Shown one piece after another: positions 1 through 12,680 of a stretch of DNA of 64,000 nt (within the stretch, counting starts at the first letter, position 1; every line of letters begins with the position of its first letter). Source of the stretch: Plecoglossus altivelis (lineage: Eukaryota; Chordata; Actinopteri; Osmeriformes; Plecoglossidae). The notes under the pieces were generated by a model that was given only the letters and a program-made list of their open reading frames with translations, had not been told where the DNA came from and made no database searches. The DNA lies in contig BROE01000020.1 of assembly GCA_036571765.1 (NCBI GenBank), positions 15,416,163-15,480,162 of the forward strand, given 5' to 3'. The position numbers and the translations under genes are program-made.

Positions 1-5
1 CTCCA

Positions 6-32
6 CCCCCCCCCCCCCCCCCCCCCCCCCCC
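6..32. repeat. poly-C homopolymer at window edge
   Basis: There are 27 consecutive C residues. Such homopolymers are often length-miscalled, so the exact count is unreliable. Confidence 0.9.
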
Positions 33-1054
33 GCAGAGTGCAAGCGGGGGGCTTCAGGCCTAGGACTAGCAAGCATCTTAGGGAGCATCCCAAACAAGAC
101 CAGGAACAATAAGAACCTAGAAAAAAAGGGAGTTAGAAGAGGATAGGGGTTTTTTTGGTGTGTGTTGCTTTGGTTAGTGAGAGATTTTGAGGGTTGTAGT
201 GATTTGGCAACACACGTTCGTGTGCACAAAAGCACTTATGCAAACACTCTCTGTCTGTCTCACCCACACATCCTACTCTCGTCTCACAGCCCGGACACAG
301 CCTACTCTCACACCCCATGAATGCATGGAAACACACTAATAAACCCTCTGTCATCTGTTCCTTCATCTCTGGCTCCCTCTCTGTGTAAAGGGAGGTATGG
401 TGGCATTTGTTTGATTAACTTGCCCCACAAAAGTGACAGCTGCTCGCTGGTGCATGTGGATGAGTGGCCCAGCGCGGGGCCCTCTTTGTACATCTGTCAG
501 CGCGGAGGCAGGGGGAGCGGGGTGAAAAGAGACAAATTGGTCCCAAAAGGCAGGCCATTCACCTTCCGTGGCCCCCCTGGGCCCCCCCCCGCCCCTCCTT
601 CCCATTCAGGTGCTCGGCGGGACCCTCAAGTGCTTGCTGGCTTATTCCATTTTCGCTCCCCCTATAGAGGCTGAAGCCCACAAGTGTTTTACCCTTCTTT
701 CTGCCTCCCTCAATCTGCTTCTAAGCGACCCTTTGTAAGGAGAATGGCTCACTTTGCTCAGGCCCTGAGCTGGAGCTTTTTCACCACTGAGCTTTTTTGT
801 CCCTTATTGTGTGTTTACTCAATGACGCAACGCAGACTATAATTCCAGCCGTTTAGTTCCTCACAACATGCTCTTTCCCTCCTTCGTTTTTCCCTTCTCA
901 CCCGGTGTTTTTGTAATGCAGTCCCTTATTCGGACACTGTTATCAGTTAGCTGACACTCATGAGTGGAAAGAGACGGGTGTTTAGTGACAGACTCAGACT
1001 GCCACTGAATATAGCCTGGACACGACTAAATGTGCTCTCGTTTCTATGATGTCC

Positions 1055-1255
1055 ATTTGCATGGGCCCTGTGTATGGGTGTATATGTGCACGGGCCCTGT
1101 GTATGGGTGTATAGGTGCATGTGCCCTGTGTATGGGTGTATATGTGCATTGGGCCTGAGTATGGGTGTATATGTGCATGTGCCCTGTGTATGGGTGTATA
1201 TGTGCATGGGGTCTGTGTATGGGTGTATATATGCATTGGGCCTGTGTATGGGTGT
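1055..1255. repeat. 29-bp minisatellite, about 6-7 copies
   Basis: Tandem copies of a 29-bp unit built around CCTGTGTATGGGTGTATA. The core recurs at 1066, 1095, 1124 and onward with small substitutions. It lies in the cadps intron and generates spurious open frames on both strands. Confidence 0.9.
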
Positions 1256-3176
1256 ACATCCACACCATGTATTGTTGGCCTGGAGCTCAATCGCTCCTCT
1301 TAAGAGGACTTAACCAGGCATCTTGGAGATGTAGTGCTAGCTGGACACACACAGGGAGAGTTTTGTTCCTGTCCTGGCTGCGCTGAGGCGTGTGAATCGT
1401 CATCCGGGGTTCCTCTTTGTAGCGGTCACACAATCAAAACAGTTTGAAGTCCATAAGCTTGCTGAGACCGAAACTTTATTTCAATTCTGCTATTCACAAC
1501 CCCCCAACACCCTACACATGTTTTTTTTGTGTGTGTTTTTTTTCAAAGAGTAGAAAAGATTGTTGACAGAAAGAGAGAAAGAGTGCTGGACAGAGAGTTG
1601 GCTGGATGGAGGGTGGTTGGAGATGGTGTTGGTGTTAAAGAACCTGTCGCAGCGTGGCAGGGCTACGGTTCTGCCCGGCAGTCTCCTGTCTGAGGAACTG
1701 CCTCTGGGGGTCAGCACAGCAGCTCCCAGCTCAGGCCTCCTTTTTCAAGGGGGGTGGGGTGAGGAAGAGGTGCAGAGCTAAGGGATGGTGAGGGGGCAGA
1801 GGGGGGGAGGGGGGAGCCCTGAGGGTCACCGGTGTGAGTTACTATGGTAATTGAGTTCCGTCATCAATGGGCCTCCTCTCATGAGCTATAAAGCACCCAA
1901 TAATAGGCCAGCGGTAGCGGTGAAAAGCAAGCAGGTAGGATTAGCCGGCCCCTTTGTCGTAAGTGCATAATGTCTTGTAGTCAGATTTAAAGACTTCTCA
2001 ACCCTCGGGTCCTCTCCTCAGCCGCCCGCTGGGGGGCCTAATTTAGCTGCCCTGGCTGCCTGAGTGGAGGCCTGCACTCTCTGGGGCAGGATAGCAGTGC
2101 GGACAGCTCTTTTTAAAGCACTAACAAAGCCATGTGGACACCCTGGCCGGGAGTGCAGGAGAAAGGTTGAGGCTTCGATCGGCCTACCAGTCCTTCATGG
2201 ATTTTTCAGGGTTGTTTTGTTTTTCATTTCGCGGGGGTTTCGCTGGCAACATGAGTTTTTTTTCTGTGCGGTGTGTGTGTGTTGGGTGTGTTTAGGAGGA
2301 ATGTGTGCAGTGTGTAACAGTCGTATTTTGTTTGGTTGTGTGTGTGCTTGTGCGCTGGCATGTGTGTGAGTGAAAGAGAGAGAGAGCATTAAAAAGGAAA
2401 AGTGGTGCATTATGGCTCTGTGAAACACGGCAGCCTTCTCTGTCCTTTAGAAGTAAGCCTGTCACTTTGCATTAGCATCGCCGCAGCAACAATCATCATT
2501 CCATGCCTCCCGCTAATTGCAGACACAGCTGGGTCCCAGCATGACATCTACTACACACCCGGCACCCTGCAACAACCAGCTCCAGCCTGTGTAGAGCTCT
2601 CACACACGCATGCTACACGGCCCTAACACAGCAATGAAATGAACACGCCTTCAGTCACCGGCAAAGACACTCGGCCTCGTGTAGACACCAAAACACACTT
2701 GAGAGACCCGGATACAGAACCAGAGAAAACCATGCAAGTGATCAGACTCTGAAAGGGATTCAAACGTTTCCATCAACTCGCTACGGGACTTTCTTTTCTT
2801 CTTTTTTTTGTTCGTCCACACGAATGAAGAATAAACACACACGAACGAAAGCTTGCATTGGAACACATACGTTCTCAGTCTGTCACTAACACACACACAC
2901 ACACATAGACATTAGCAGCAGCAAAGGCAGAAAGAGGCAGAGTCACAGGTTGCTTGTAATCCCCCTGTACCCCCCATGGAGGGGGTCCGCCTCTCCTCCA
3001 GCATTCCTGCTTCCCTCTGCTTTTTAGAGACAACACAAAGGCCCTAAGCAGAACCCTTACCAGCCCTCGGTCCCCCTCCTCCTCTAGACGAGGGCCACAC
3101 ACACACGTCAGGTGTGCGGACGCAAAGCGGAAGCACGGTTTAGAGTGCGTATGTGTAGGTGTGTGTGTTTGTGTTT

Positions 3177-3284
3177 CCCGGTGTGTCATTATCAATCGGT
3201 GCGTGTGTGCATCCCGGTGCGACATTATCAATCGGTGCGTGTGTGCTTCCCGGTGTGTCATTATCAATCGGTGCGTGTGTGCTT
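3177..3284. repeat. 36-bp minisatellite, 3 copies
   Basis: Three tandem 36-bp copies, each containing CATTATCAATCGGTGCGTGT. The middle copy differs by two substitutions. The array lies in the cadps intron, and a long minus-strand frame across it is spurious. Confidence 0.9.
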
Positions 3285-5612
3285 GCGTGTCTTTGTCATC
3301 GCGTCTGCTTTTGGGGAAAGTCCAGTGTTTTTTGTGTGCTTTTTTTGGTCTTATTAAGCCATGCAATTGTGAATGTAATGTAGTATACATGTTGTATAGG
3401 GAACAGGGGGCTGTGTGTATGTGCTGGTGTCAGGATGGGAAGGGTATGCAGATTTTGCACCGAATTCTGTTGGTTGCCCCCCTGCCAGGCGTTATGGCTT
3501 CCTGTAACATGTCAGATATGGGTGTGAACACGGGGTTCAAGGAGGGGTGTTGTGTGTGGCAGTGGGGGGAGGAGGGGGTGAAGGGGGGATGGTGTTGGGA
3601 GGGCAGGAGGTCGTTCTGCCTCCCAGCTCTCACTCCAAGGGGGATGGGACCTGCAGATGTTCATGTATGTGTGCCGGTTGGTGTCTGCGTCTCAGTGCCT
3701 CCTTGGTGTGTGTTTCTGTGTAGGTTAGAAGATGGATGTGGGTGGGTGTATGTGTGTTGAACCCCCCCCTCCCTCCCTCCCCCTACATATATTTACAATC
3801 CATACCTACACACTTGCTTACAAGCGTGGATGCTTACACCCCCACCCTCCAAACCACCCCCCCCCCCCCCCCCCCCCCCCACAAACCCTCCTGAACCATC
3901 CAGGCCCTTATCAGATGGAACTCGTTAGAATGTCACAGATTTGATCCCTGTCGGGTTATGGCATTATGTATTCAGAGCCATATTACGCTTGTTTTGGCTG
4001 TCGGCAAGTGCTAGTCCCCTGCTGATCCCGATCGAGCCTAAAAAAGAGAGCTGGGGTGTGTTGGTCTGTTCGGAGAGAGGGTTTACTGAGTCTTCCTAGA
4101 GAGGAACAAAGCGAGAGTGCCATCACTGTTCATTTGACAAGCCTGACATCCAAGTCAGCCTCCAAGTTCCCTGCAGATAGACGCAAGTGTTTCACGACAC
4201 TTCACTCGTCGTCTGAACAAAACGTTGTGAGGATATCGTCCTCTGTCGCGGGAGAATGGGCTCTTTAGGGGGTCGGAAGGAATCGAGCAGCGAAGGAGAG
4301 AGGCTAGAAGATGACCGGGTGGTGGTGTGGGTCGAGACATTAAGGTGGGTAGGTCAAGCCTGATGGTAGAGTCCTCGTGTGATGGGGTGAGGTCGAAGGT
4401 TAGTCAGCGTGAGAGGATAACAAGTGGAGAAGCACAGAAAGGAGACCATTTGGAGGGAAAGGTTCAGAAAGAGAGAAAGAGAGAGAGAAAAGCAGAGAGA
4501 GAGCAGCTAGTCACTCCAGGCCTGGCCTCCTGGTGGGGGGTCGTACTCGGGGCGAGATCACATCCCTGCTGCCGTGGCGTTGCCTTCACAGGCACAGAGC
4601 GGCAGAGACGGAGCTACTCACACCAGGTCACCACGGTGATTCACCCCAGAGAGCTAAGCATGGTACTGGAGGGTGAATAACTCGGCCCTGTCCACTGTGG
4701 CACTTCTTACCAGGAAGGACCTCACTACATGATCTCCACTAGATTCTACTTGAACTGCTGGACTTATTGTCTCCATCATCTAGGTTATGTGAGTGACAGT
4801 GACATCAAACAGTGATATTGCACTCTAGGATCCGTATATTAGTTCATACAGCCTGGTTGTTGCATTTGACATTTATTCTATTTTGGATAACAAGGCTGGT
4901 GGCTGAACCAAAATGCCCAATGTGATGCAAGTTCAATCTAGTTTAATCAAACAAACTCAGGGGTCACCCCCAGATAGACTCGCCCCCCTCTCTTCCCTGC
5001 TCTGACCGTTGAGTGGCAGTCTCATCTGATTAGTATCAGCCTCCTCTGATCATTACCAATCAATTAGACTGGAAATCCGACCGGCCTCGCAGAGAAACAT
5101 CTCAAGCCTTGTGGCTAGCTGCTGCATCTGTAGCTAGCAACGAAGGACTCCAGTTCCCTGCCCTCAGAGAAAGACAGAGAGAGAGGGAGGGAGATAAACT
5201 AGGGGACATGCTGAGAGAGAGAGGGGGGGGATGCTGGAGATATATGAAGACGGACAAGGAAAGAGCTGTAGAGATGAAGACAGAAAGGAAGAGAATGAGA
5301 ATATTAGGTCTAATTGTGGTGCAGGGTGCCAACAACATGTTCCTTGGCAGAACACAGGTTCTCTCTCAGAACACTGGAACTCACTAACAGAATGATTAAC
5401 CGATGCTTCCGCACACATTTTACAAGAAGTCTCTCATTTTCTCATGTCATTGAATCACCGGAATCGTGCTACGAAATGTAGGGTATGACCGAATGTTTTA
5501 TTTTTCTGAATGTCAGTGGGACCGTTGATGAAGTGTGTGTGTATGTGTGTGTGTAGGTGTGTATTGTGACTGTGTGCCTAGCTGGAGAGCACTGTATTTG
5601 TGTGTGTTCCAG

Positions 5613-5717
5613 CAATGGTACACCAGCACCATGAATCTGCTAGGAACCTGGTTGACTGACCGTATGGATCTCCAGCTCCACGTCTACCAGCTCAAGATCC
5701 TCATCAGAGTGGTCAAG
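5613..5717 (+). CDS. cadps: cadps penultimate coding exon (35 codons)
   Basis: This is an exon of calcium-dependent secretion activator (CAPS1/CADPS), the cytosolic priming factor for dense-core-vesicle exocytosis that works with SNAREs and Munc13-type proteins. The acceptor is TTCCAG and the donor GTGAGA. Both ends are phase 0, giving 105 nt. The peptide begins QWYTSTMNLLGTWLTDR and ends in LIRVVK, which matches the C-terminal tail of vertebrate CADPS as I know it. It splices in frame to 6415. Start codon and domains (C2, PH, MUN-like) lie outside the window. I cannot separate cadpsa from cadpsb, and CADPS2 is a less likely alternative given the neighbouring genes. Confidence 0.9.
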
Positions 5718-6414
5718 GTGAGATGTGCTTTGAACACAGCCCCCCCCCCAACACCACAGCACACAGTCTCAAAAAGGCAAGGACCTTCGCATGTACCAAG
5801 CCGCCCCCAAAACACACCCAACATCCGTTTTGCGGTTTATCAGTGAGAATCGTACAGAGCTGCTCACATTCGCCAACCAAGCTGCTCTCTGGAAAATATC
5901 GACATTGGAATCATTTCTCCCTGACTGTGAGCCATGACCTAAAAGGAAGGCAGCCGTGACCCGCTTTGTGTTGGCGGGCTGTGGAGCACAGCCCTGCCAG
6001 TCAGACGCAGAGCCAGTGTTAATATTGCAGCGTTAGTTTGGGAGTGTGTGAGCAGTACCGGGTCCTCTCAGGGTAAGTCTGATCTGCGAGGACACCAGAC
6101 AAGCCACAGATCGTCCCACCCTCAGCTGCTATGGACAAGGACACACGATACGAGAGGTCAGGCCTTACGTCCTGTAGTGGGTTTGTCTCAGGTTCGTGTT
6201 TCTATTAGCCTGCATGACCAAGACAGCACGGCCCGTGTTCAAATCACATTCAAACTAGACTCTCACACTGATTCATATGCAGGTCAGTAGATGCTTTACT
6301 GCGCTGGTTGGGGGTTTAGCTCTTTTCAGAATACATTTTAACACTTGGCCTCAAGGTCCAGGACCAGTTTGGAACCCATTCTAACCCTTCCGCTCGCTTT
6401 TCTGGTTCTTGTAG

Positions 6415-6588
6415 AAAAAGTACCGTGACTTTCGGCTGCAGGGGGTGCCTGACTCCACCCTGAACAGCAAGATGTACGACACGGTGAGGAACAGACTCAC
6501 CCTGGAGGAGGCCACAGCCTCGGTGAGGGAGGGAGGCATGCAGGGCATCTCCATGAAGGACAGCGACGAGGAGGATGACGACGACTAG
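6415..6588 (+). CDS. cadps: cadps last coding exon and stop codon (57 codons)
   Basis: The acceptor is TTCTTGTAG. The exon opens with KKYRDFRLQGV, continues through STLNSKMYDTVRNRLTLEEA and ends in the acidic tail KDSDEEDDDD before TAG at 6586-6588. This is the CADPS C-terminus, conserved from fish to mammals. Together with 5613-5717 it gives the last 92 residues of the protein. The exon is phase 0 and intact. The acidic tail lies outside the known catalytic or lipid-binding modules, and I assign it no specific function. Confidence 0.93.
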   Translation, partial: KKYRDFRLQGVPDSTLNSKMYDTVRNRLTLEEATASVREGGMQGISMKDSDEEDDDD

Positions 6589-7705
6589 GCCGTCGACAAG
6601 GGAACGGCCACTCTCACATCCGACACTGGGCGTCTGCGAGAGCCTGAGAAACAATGCATGTTCTTACTGTCCACGCCATGACATCACTCTAGGTCTATTA
6701 TGTATCTCTGTCAGAGCTAAAACACCAGTGCCGGACGAAATGGTGGAAAAAAAATTCAAAAGATTCTCCATGCTGTTAGTCTTAAAATTGTGGGAAAAAT
6801 ATATTTAGAATTAAGCGATATCAATTGTAGGTATTTATAACTTCGATATTTCTGAATGTTCTTAAGCAATATGGAGAACAGTTTTGTTTGCATTGTCAAT
6901 GACCATGATTAGGAGTAATGTTCGGTGTGCCCTGTTTGATGCTAACCATAATAGGTGCTTCTTTTAATGTTTACTGTACAGTAAGAGAACATCATTGTGA
7001 GGAGAAGAGAAAGACCTTCCATCTGTCAAAAGGTGAATGTCTATTGCCTAATGGGAACAAACCACTGTCAACATAATTGTTTCTATGTTGAAATACTGCC
7101 GAATGTCCCTCTTCATTTGAATAATCAAAGTAGAAACTTTTTTTTTTTCTTTTTATTCAATACTCCTATTACATTTTCCCTCACTGGTCAAACATTTGAC
7201 CCATTTTTTAAATGAGTTGTTATTTGAGATGCAATATATTCCAGTAGATTCATTGTCAAACTTTATCTTGTATTTGAGTCCTTTTCTGTTTTCTTTGTTT
7301 TTTCTTCTTTTTTTTTACATCAAATGTTAACATTTCTGTCCTTTTTTTGTTATGTAGCACTTACAGCACAATGCATTCCAATCACACAAAAAGTGAAAGA
7401 GACTTCTGTGTGTAATCTATAGTTTCACTCATATCCAATGTTTCCACCTTTTTTGTAATGGATTGTGGAAAAATGCTATGTCGCTGTTGTTTGTAAATAC
7501 TGAAGCTGTACATTTCCCAGTGTGCAATTACTGCATGTAACAGATCCCTGCTGACTTCCTCTCCCAAATGTTCTTCTCAGAAATGTTGTTCTGTGTGTAG
7601 TTACCAATGGGCTCATATTGCTTCTGCCTTACAAGTCCCCACGGTTGAAAAGGATGAGCTGTGCACAATAGAATTAAAAAATAAAGTTGACTGTATAAAC
7701 ATACA
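6589..7705 (+). other. cadps: cadps 3' UTR
   Basis: AT- and T-rich sequence from the stop codon to just past the first canonical AATAAA at 7680. It contains T-runs near 7140 and 7300. The extent is inferred from the polyadenylation signal. A second AATAAA at 8512-8517 could give a longer 3' UTR, as is common for neuronal genes. Confidence 0.6.
7680..7685 (+). terminator. cadps: cadps polyadenylation signal
   Basis: Canonical AATAAA 1.09 kb after the cadps stop, followed within about 40 nt by a GT/T-rich stretch (TGTTGTTGTTTTTTTAAGTG near 7714). An alternative AATAAA lies at 8512. Confidence 0.6.
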
Positions 7706-8789
7706 AAAGCAACTGTTGTTGTTTTTTTAAGTGTTGTCGGTAAATTAGAAATGTGGCAATACTGAACCTCATCACTGACATGACGTCAATAACGAGAGTG
7801 AGGTGCATCCTGAGTCTTCACAGTGAAGCTAGACGAAGGCTCCGTACTGGTGCCACACTACATATTTATGTGCATGCTCCTTTTACCCCCTCCCCCCCCC
7901 CCTCCCTCCACCCCTTCAACCCCAGCAGTTTCTTAAGAAAGCGAGTCAGAGATTAGTGCCCTGGATTAGGCCATTTCTCATCTTTTGAGTTTATATTACA
8001 GCCCAGAAGGAGATTGGAAGAATTGCCCAAGATGACATGCAGAGGGACCCTTAGCTAGATCTCCTCAACATGATTAGAATTATTCTCAAAAGATTTCCAA
8101 AAAAACAAATCAGATTCAAGACGACAGACATAAACTGAGTCAGGGGGATTAAATATAATAAAGTCACAAATTAAAAGATGATGCGATCGTTTAATTATTT
8201 CATAGAAGTCAGAAAAACAAATCCTTCTTAGGAGAAAAACAAGATTTAGGGCCTGCTTGGTTGTATTGAGGTGAAAACAAATACAAAACAATTCAACTGT
8301 ATCTCAGGGACAGGAATTCCACAGTGGTGTGTATGGTGACTCAGTATCCCCGAGGATGGGTTGCATTTGCATACTGTTAGTTTAAGTGCAAATTGATGTA
8401 ATGAGTTTTTTTGTGTGAAATATTCCAGTCTAATTCACTTGAATACGATACTATGAAAAAACAATGTTCTTCCTCTACTAATGTGACAGTTTCTATGCCT
8501 TATCCAAAATCAATAAACTGGTCTCACATATCTACGTTTGCTTGCTCTAAATGATAATATACCAGCATTTCCAATAAGTATGAGTAATGCTCCCTGTGCG
8601 ACAATGACGGCATTCCAGTGAAGAATAAGGAATTGTGCCATGGAGGAGAATGCGTCAGGCTATATCTGAAAGCTGAGACGCTCTTCAGACGGTTTCTTCT
8701 GAGCTACTTGGACAGAATTTGAGGAATGAAAGACAAGAGGTCCTCAGTAATGAAAGACTTCTCATCCCTGCAGTCATTCTACTTAAACT

Positions 8790-9170
8790 CACAACACTAT
8801 TTCCTTTCCCTTCTCAGGGGGCACAGGGCAGAGAGAGACGAACGAGAGTTCGTGCGTTGTAATGCACCGCTCTCCGAGAGACTGCGCCGCTGACCTAATT
8901 GTGCGTTTCTACAGCAGGCCGCGCTCACCCTGATGTAGCAATAATCAACAGCAATGACAAAAACGCTGTATTTCCACATCCAATCTACCATGTGAGCGGC
9001 CTCGGGATATCATACATTTAATTTCCTCATAAATCCAGTCACAATGCAACAATTTTGTGCGAGAGAGGACACCGAGACGGATTAATGGGCCGCGAGATTT
9101 ACGCAGGCACGATCTGAGCTGCTTTGGTTTTTAAGCCTCAATCAGGTTGCGAAGTGGGAATGATATTGGT
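8790..9170. promoter_or_regulatory. Candidate conserved noncoding element upstream of fezf2
   Basis: A repeat-free block with balanced base composition and dense homeodomain-like cores: GGATTAATGG near 9080 (bicoid/OTX-like TAAT plus GGATTA) and CATTTAATTTCC near 9016. No coding signature in any frame. Conservation itself cannot be seen from one sequence. The call rests on composition and position 5-6 kb upstream of a forebrain transcription factor. Confidence 0.3.
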
Positions 9171-11319
9171 ATCCAAATATAAGATTCTCCAATTGACCAT
9201 CACAGCAAGAACTGGCCCAAGTCTCAACACTGGTGGAGACTAGAAGTGCAGTGGGGAGTCTGGTAATAAAAGGAGTGTGTAGAGCAAGTTGTTTGCCCAT
9301 ATTGAACCCAGCATGCCTATTCTGCCAGGATATGTGAAGATGATGACAACAGGAAAATGGAATGATGAGAAAAATAACAACTGTTATATAAACATTTGGT
9401 TTACCCCTTTATTTAAATAAAGACATGACATGGATTCATGAGATGCCATACTAAATGTTATACGGGTGCTGGCAGCTGACTTGTGTTTTGGTGGGTGAAA
9501 CGGCTATTTTCTGTTTGTTGCTTTGCGTGTCTGAAGTGTTGGTATTGCCAGTCATTTGTGAGAGCAGGTAAATGTCATATCCGTTTAATAATGGCTGTCT
9601 CAAAGCCTCTTATGTTTTTGTGCCCCACCACAACCTTCTTATCTGAGCCTTAAGAAGGGACAACAACCCCACTGATTAATTTTAGATCTTTTCCATGAAA
9701 AGAGTAGCTTACAGTTTAAAGCAATCTCACACAATGTTCAGTCAAGACATTAGGACGTTGCATTACAGATAGATGAAAATCACAGTTTGTCCCGTCTGAT
9801 TTTCATACAGGAAATCCCATATGGGGATCAACAGTATCACAATCAGAAACTAGGAATCAGGATCCCGCTATTGTTATGATGTCAATGTTAGGACTTAATC
9901 TCTCCTAGACCGTGAATTGTATTTAACATAGCTCTTTTCAGCAAATATGATAGGCGTCACAGAATCCACATAATATAAACTTTTGCGTTAGTCTGTGAAT
10001 GAAGAGAAATTATGACCAAACTACAGTGACATAAATTCAATTTTTAATGCTAATGCTTTTTAACTGGAAGTTCACCTAAAAACCACCTCCCACCAAAGCC
10101 AAACCATCAAGCAACCACACACAAGCACATCAACATGCACGCACGTAAATGCCCTGGACCTGAATTTCTTTGTCACTAAACATAACAGATTTACATTTTT
10201 TGGAGACTCATTTCAAAACACTTGACCATTAGTCTAGCCTCCAGTGCTAAACGCTCATGCGTTAAATCTCTCAAGCAAGGCAGCCCCAGACCTGTCCTCA
10301 GTGTTGGGGACAGTCCCTGCCAGCCTCAGGTCAACCTGGCCCAACCTGCTGCTCTGTGACTCACAGCAGGACCAAGAGGGATGTACACTTCAACCAGGTC
10401 ATTCTGAATGTGAACCGACACGTGGTCTCATCCTGCTTTTGCATTTCTACCCTTCAAGTAAATCCTGTTGACTTGTCATGTTTATGATGTGGCTGTGAGG
10501 ACCCTGGCCTCAGTCTCGGATCAGGCTGGGTCTGCGCAGAGTGGCTGCTAGCTCTTAGTAGCCCCACAGCCTCCCAGGTGGCCTGTATGTTCAGTTCTTT
10601 CTCAGACCTCCTCACCATTGTCCTGTGCTGCCATTCACCAGCCCTGGTCTGAGAGCATCAAAGGCTTCACACTTTCTATACACATGCTCTGTTCAGAAGC
10701 AACTGTATGAAGAACCTCGGCACTTGGGTAAGGGGTCAGAAAAATACATGGAGGGGAAATAGTTGGGGGGACTTAAAAAGGCCCAGAGTAAAGTGCCCCA
10801 GTTGATACTTCAAAGGGAGTGTGAGGTGAACAAGGTGGGGGCAGATAAACGTGGGCTAAAAGGCTGCCAATAAAATCGTGGGTTGAGTTGCGAGCAAGCT
10901 GCGCGAGCTTTTTCCCGAACAGAACCTCCTTGTGACCTTCAGACGGTGACACAGGTGTTTTCATGTACTGACCTTGTCTGCCTCTGCGCGTGTGAGCGTG
11001 CACGGCTGGGCATGCGGCTGTGTGTTCCGGAGGTGAAGAGAGCCAAAGAGACAGGCCACATGGCAGAGTGGGCTGTACTGTGGGGCAGGTGAGGGCCAGG
11101 AGATCTGACAGACTCAGAACACTCAGGAGGGCTTCAGGACACAACCACTGGCTGACAAAAGGACTCACTCAGGAATACATTAAAATGCCAATGCTGCAGT
11201 CCATGGCAGAGGAATGCCACATCGCTTTGACAGCCAATGTTTTCCTCTTTGTTGGCATTTCTTTAGCAAACTTTTTCACTGTTTTTGCTGTTTTTTTCCC
11301 TACATCTATGCATTTTAGA

Positions 11320-11510
11320 GTCAGAGATGGTAAAAGTACACATGCGGATTCTTCACTCAAGATGTACAGATATTCTTGTTTTGAAAAAAGTGTAAAATGG
11401 TACTGTAAAAGTATTGATGACACATTTTCACTCAAGTTAAAGTAAATAAGTGTAGGCTCTTTCTTAACCACATTCACTTTAGTAACAACAGAGTTACACA
11501 ATACAGCACC
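11320..11510. repeat. Probable degenerate teleost dispersed repeat
   Basis: The stretch repeats the theme GTAAAAGTACAC...CTCAAG...GTACAGATA...GTAAAAGTA...CTCAAGTTAAAGTAAA. This resembles short dispersed repeats I recall from teleost introns and intergenic DNA. I cannot identify the family or its ends, and no terminal repeats are clear. Open frames across it have no recognisable product. Confidence 0.35.
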
Positions 11511-12369
11511 AAGTGATAATCTTGGTATTTCACTGCATTGAACTGCATGACAATAATGGACCTGCTGACATTAATCACAATGTACATTATGTACTTGCCG
11601 TATAAAGTGTGCACATTTTATATCATTCTTTATTAACATCCGACTTCGCCAGCGGTAGAATATAAGGTCAGTCCACTAAACGTTTCAGTGTTTTTATTTT
11701 AATGCCTCGATGACAGAGTTGTCAACGTAGACTTGTCACTATAGGTTTCATCAGAATATATGCATTGACATGTTTCATCAATAATTTTCTTACCAACACA
11801 TTAAAACATCAGAGACGGAGGGTGATTCACAGGATGTGTGGAGTCTGGCTTGGCATGTTGCAAGACATACGTGTCATCGGTAAGGTGTGTGCAACACGTG
11901 GAGTGGAGGTGTGTGGAGGTTCATCATGTCCTAATTAGAGTGCTTATACCCTGAACTCTGAGTTCATGTTCACAAATAACACCTCAGAACATGCAGCGGC
12001 GAGGTTGGAGGGTTTGACCTGCAACGAAAATGCACCTTCTTATAGTTTCAGAGGTAGAAGGAAATGCTTGGCAACCATTCATTACAGACCAAGCTTTAAA
12101 AAGACACCGACTACTCATCAATTGCACAGCTGCGCACAAACAATGCGCTGCTATTGAGCCGAACTGACAAACTCGCTCCGCAATCATTTGTGATGTCAGG
12201 ACCAATTCTCAAAGGCAGGTCAGCCAGTAAACTCGGACTCCTGTAGAGTCGGCATTACCTACGACGCGAAGTTGTTTTTGATTGACCATTAGATGAAGTT
12301 GTTTCAAGTAATACGTTCAGATTTTTAAAAACCTGTCAAATGTGGAATCTTTCAACTACGCTATAATTG

Positions 12370-12680
12370 TACAAATCAACCGAAATCATCTATGAGAATT
12401 CAACGTCTCTAGTTGGCAGGCGATCTACATCTATCAGTCTGTGAAAGCTTTGTAAGCTCGAGACAAGAGCAAGACCTTTAAGTCGATGCCCGAGCTAATT
12501 GCTGAACGTGTTAGCCGACTTGAAGCCGAGGTCACAGAAATAGGATCAATGTTTATTGTGTGGACGAGCCGGTAATTGTGCTTGAATAAACTCAAATTGT
12601 AGTTACATAATTTACATATGAGTGGAATTAGTGGAACTCATTTAAATCCTTCCGTACCGAGTTGCAGGTGTAACTGGATT
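12370..12680. promoter_or_regulatory. Candidate conserved noncoding element upstream of fezf2
   Basis: A repeat-free block with several homeodomain and POU/SOX-like cores: GAGCTAATTGCTG near 12492, GGTAATTGTGCTTG near 12571 and a TTTATTGTG near 12552. It sits about 1.7 kb upstream of the fezf2 TATA box. The role is inferred from composition and location only. Confidence 0.3.

Larger units (their letters stand above)
1..5612 (+). other. cadps: cadps intron (partial, 3' portion)
   Basis: This is noncoding sequence upstream of the penultimate cadps exon and ends at the acceptor ...TTCCAG before 5613. It starts with a poly-C run (6-32). It holds two minisatellites (1055-1255 and 3177-3284), degenerate GT-rich stretches (2260-2380, 3640-3760), a poly-C run near 3860-3880 and a GA-rich stretch (4440-4510, 5160-5230). 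I looked for further coding exons with acceptor, open frame and donor and found none I can support. Short open frames here are repeat-driven. Blocks at about 1820-2060 and 4960-5100 have low repeat content and TAATTG/CAATTAG cores and could be regulatory, but nothing shows it. Confidence 0.7.

Noticed and set aside
321..674. 117-codon plus-strand frame considered as an earlier cadps exon
   Set aside because: It is Pro/Gly-rich with no resemblance to CADPS and has no suitable acceptor and donor pair.
11020..11445. 141-codon plus-strand frame
   Set aside because: It has no family resemblance, overlaps a likely dispersed repeat, and has no supporting splice or promoter signals.
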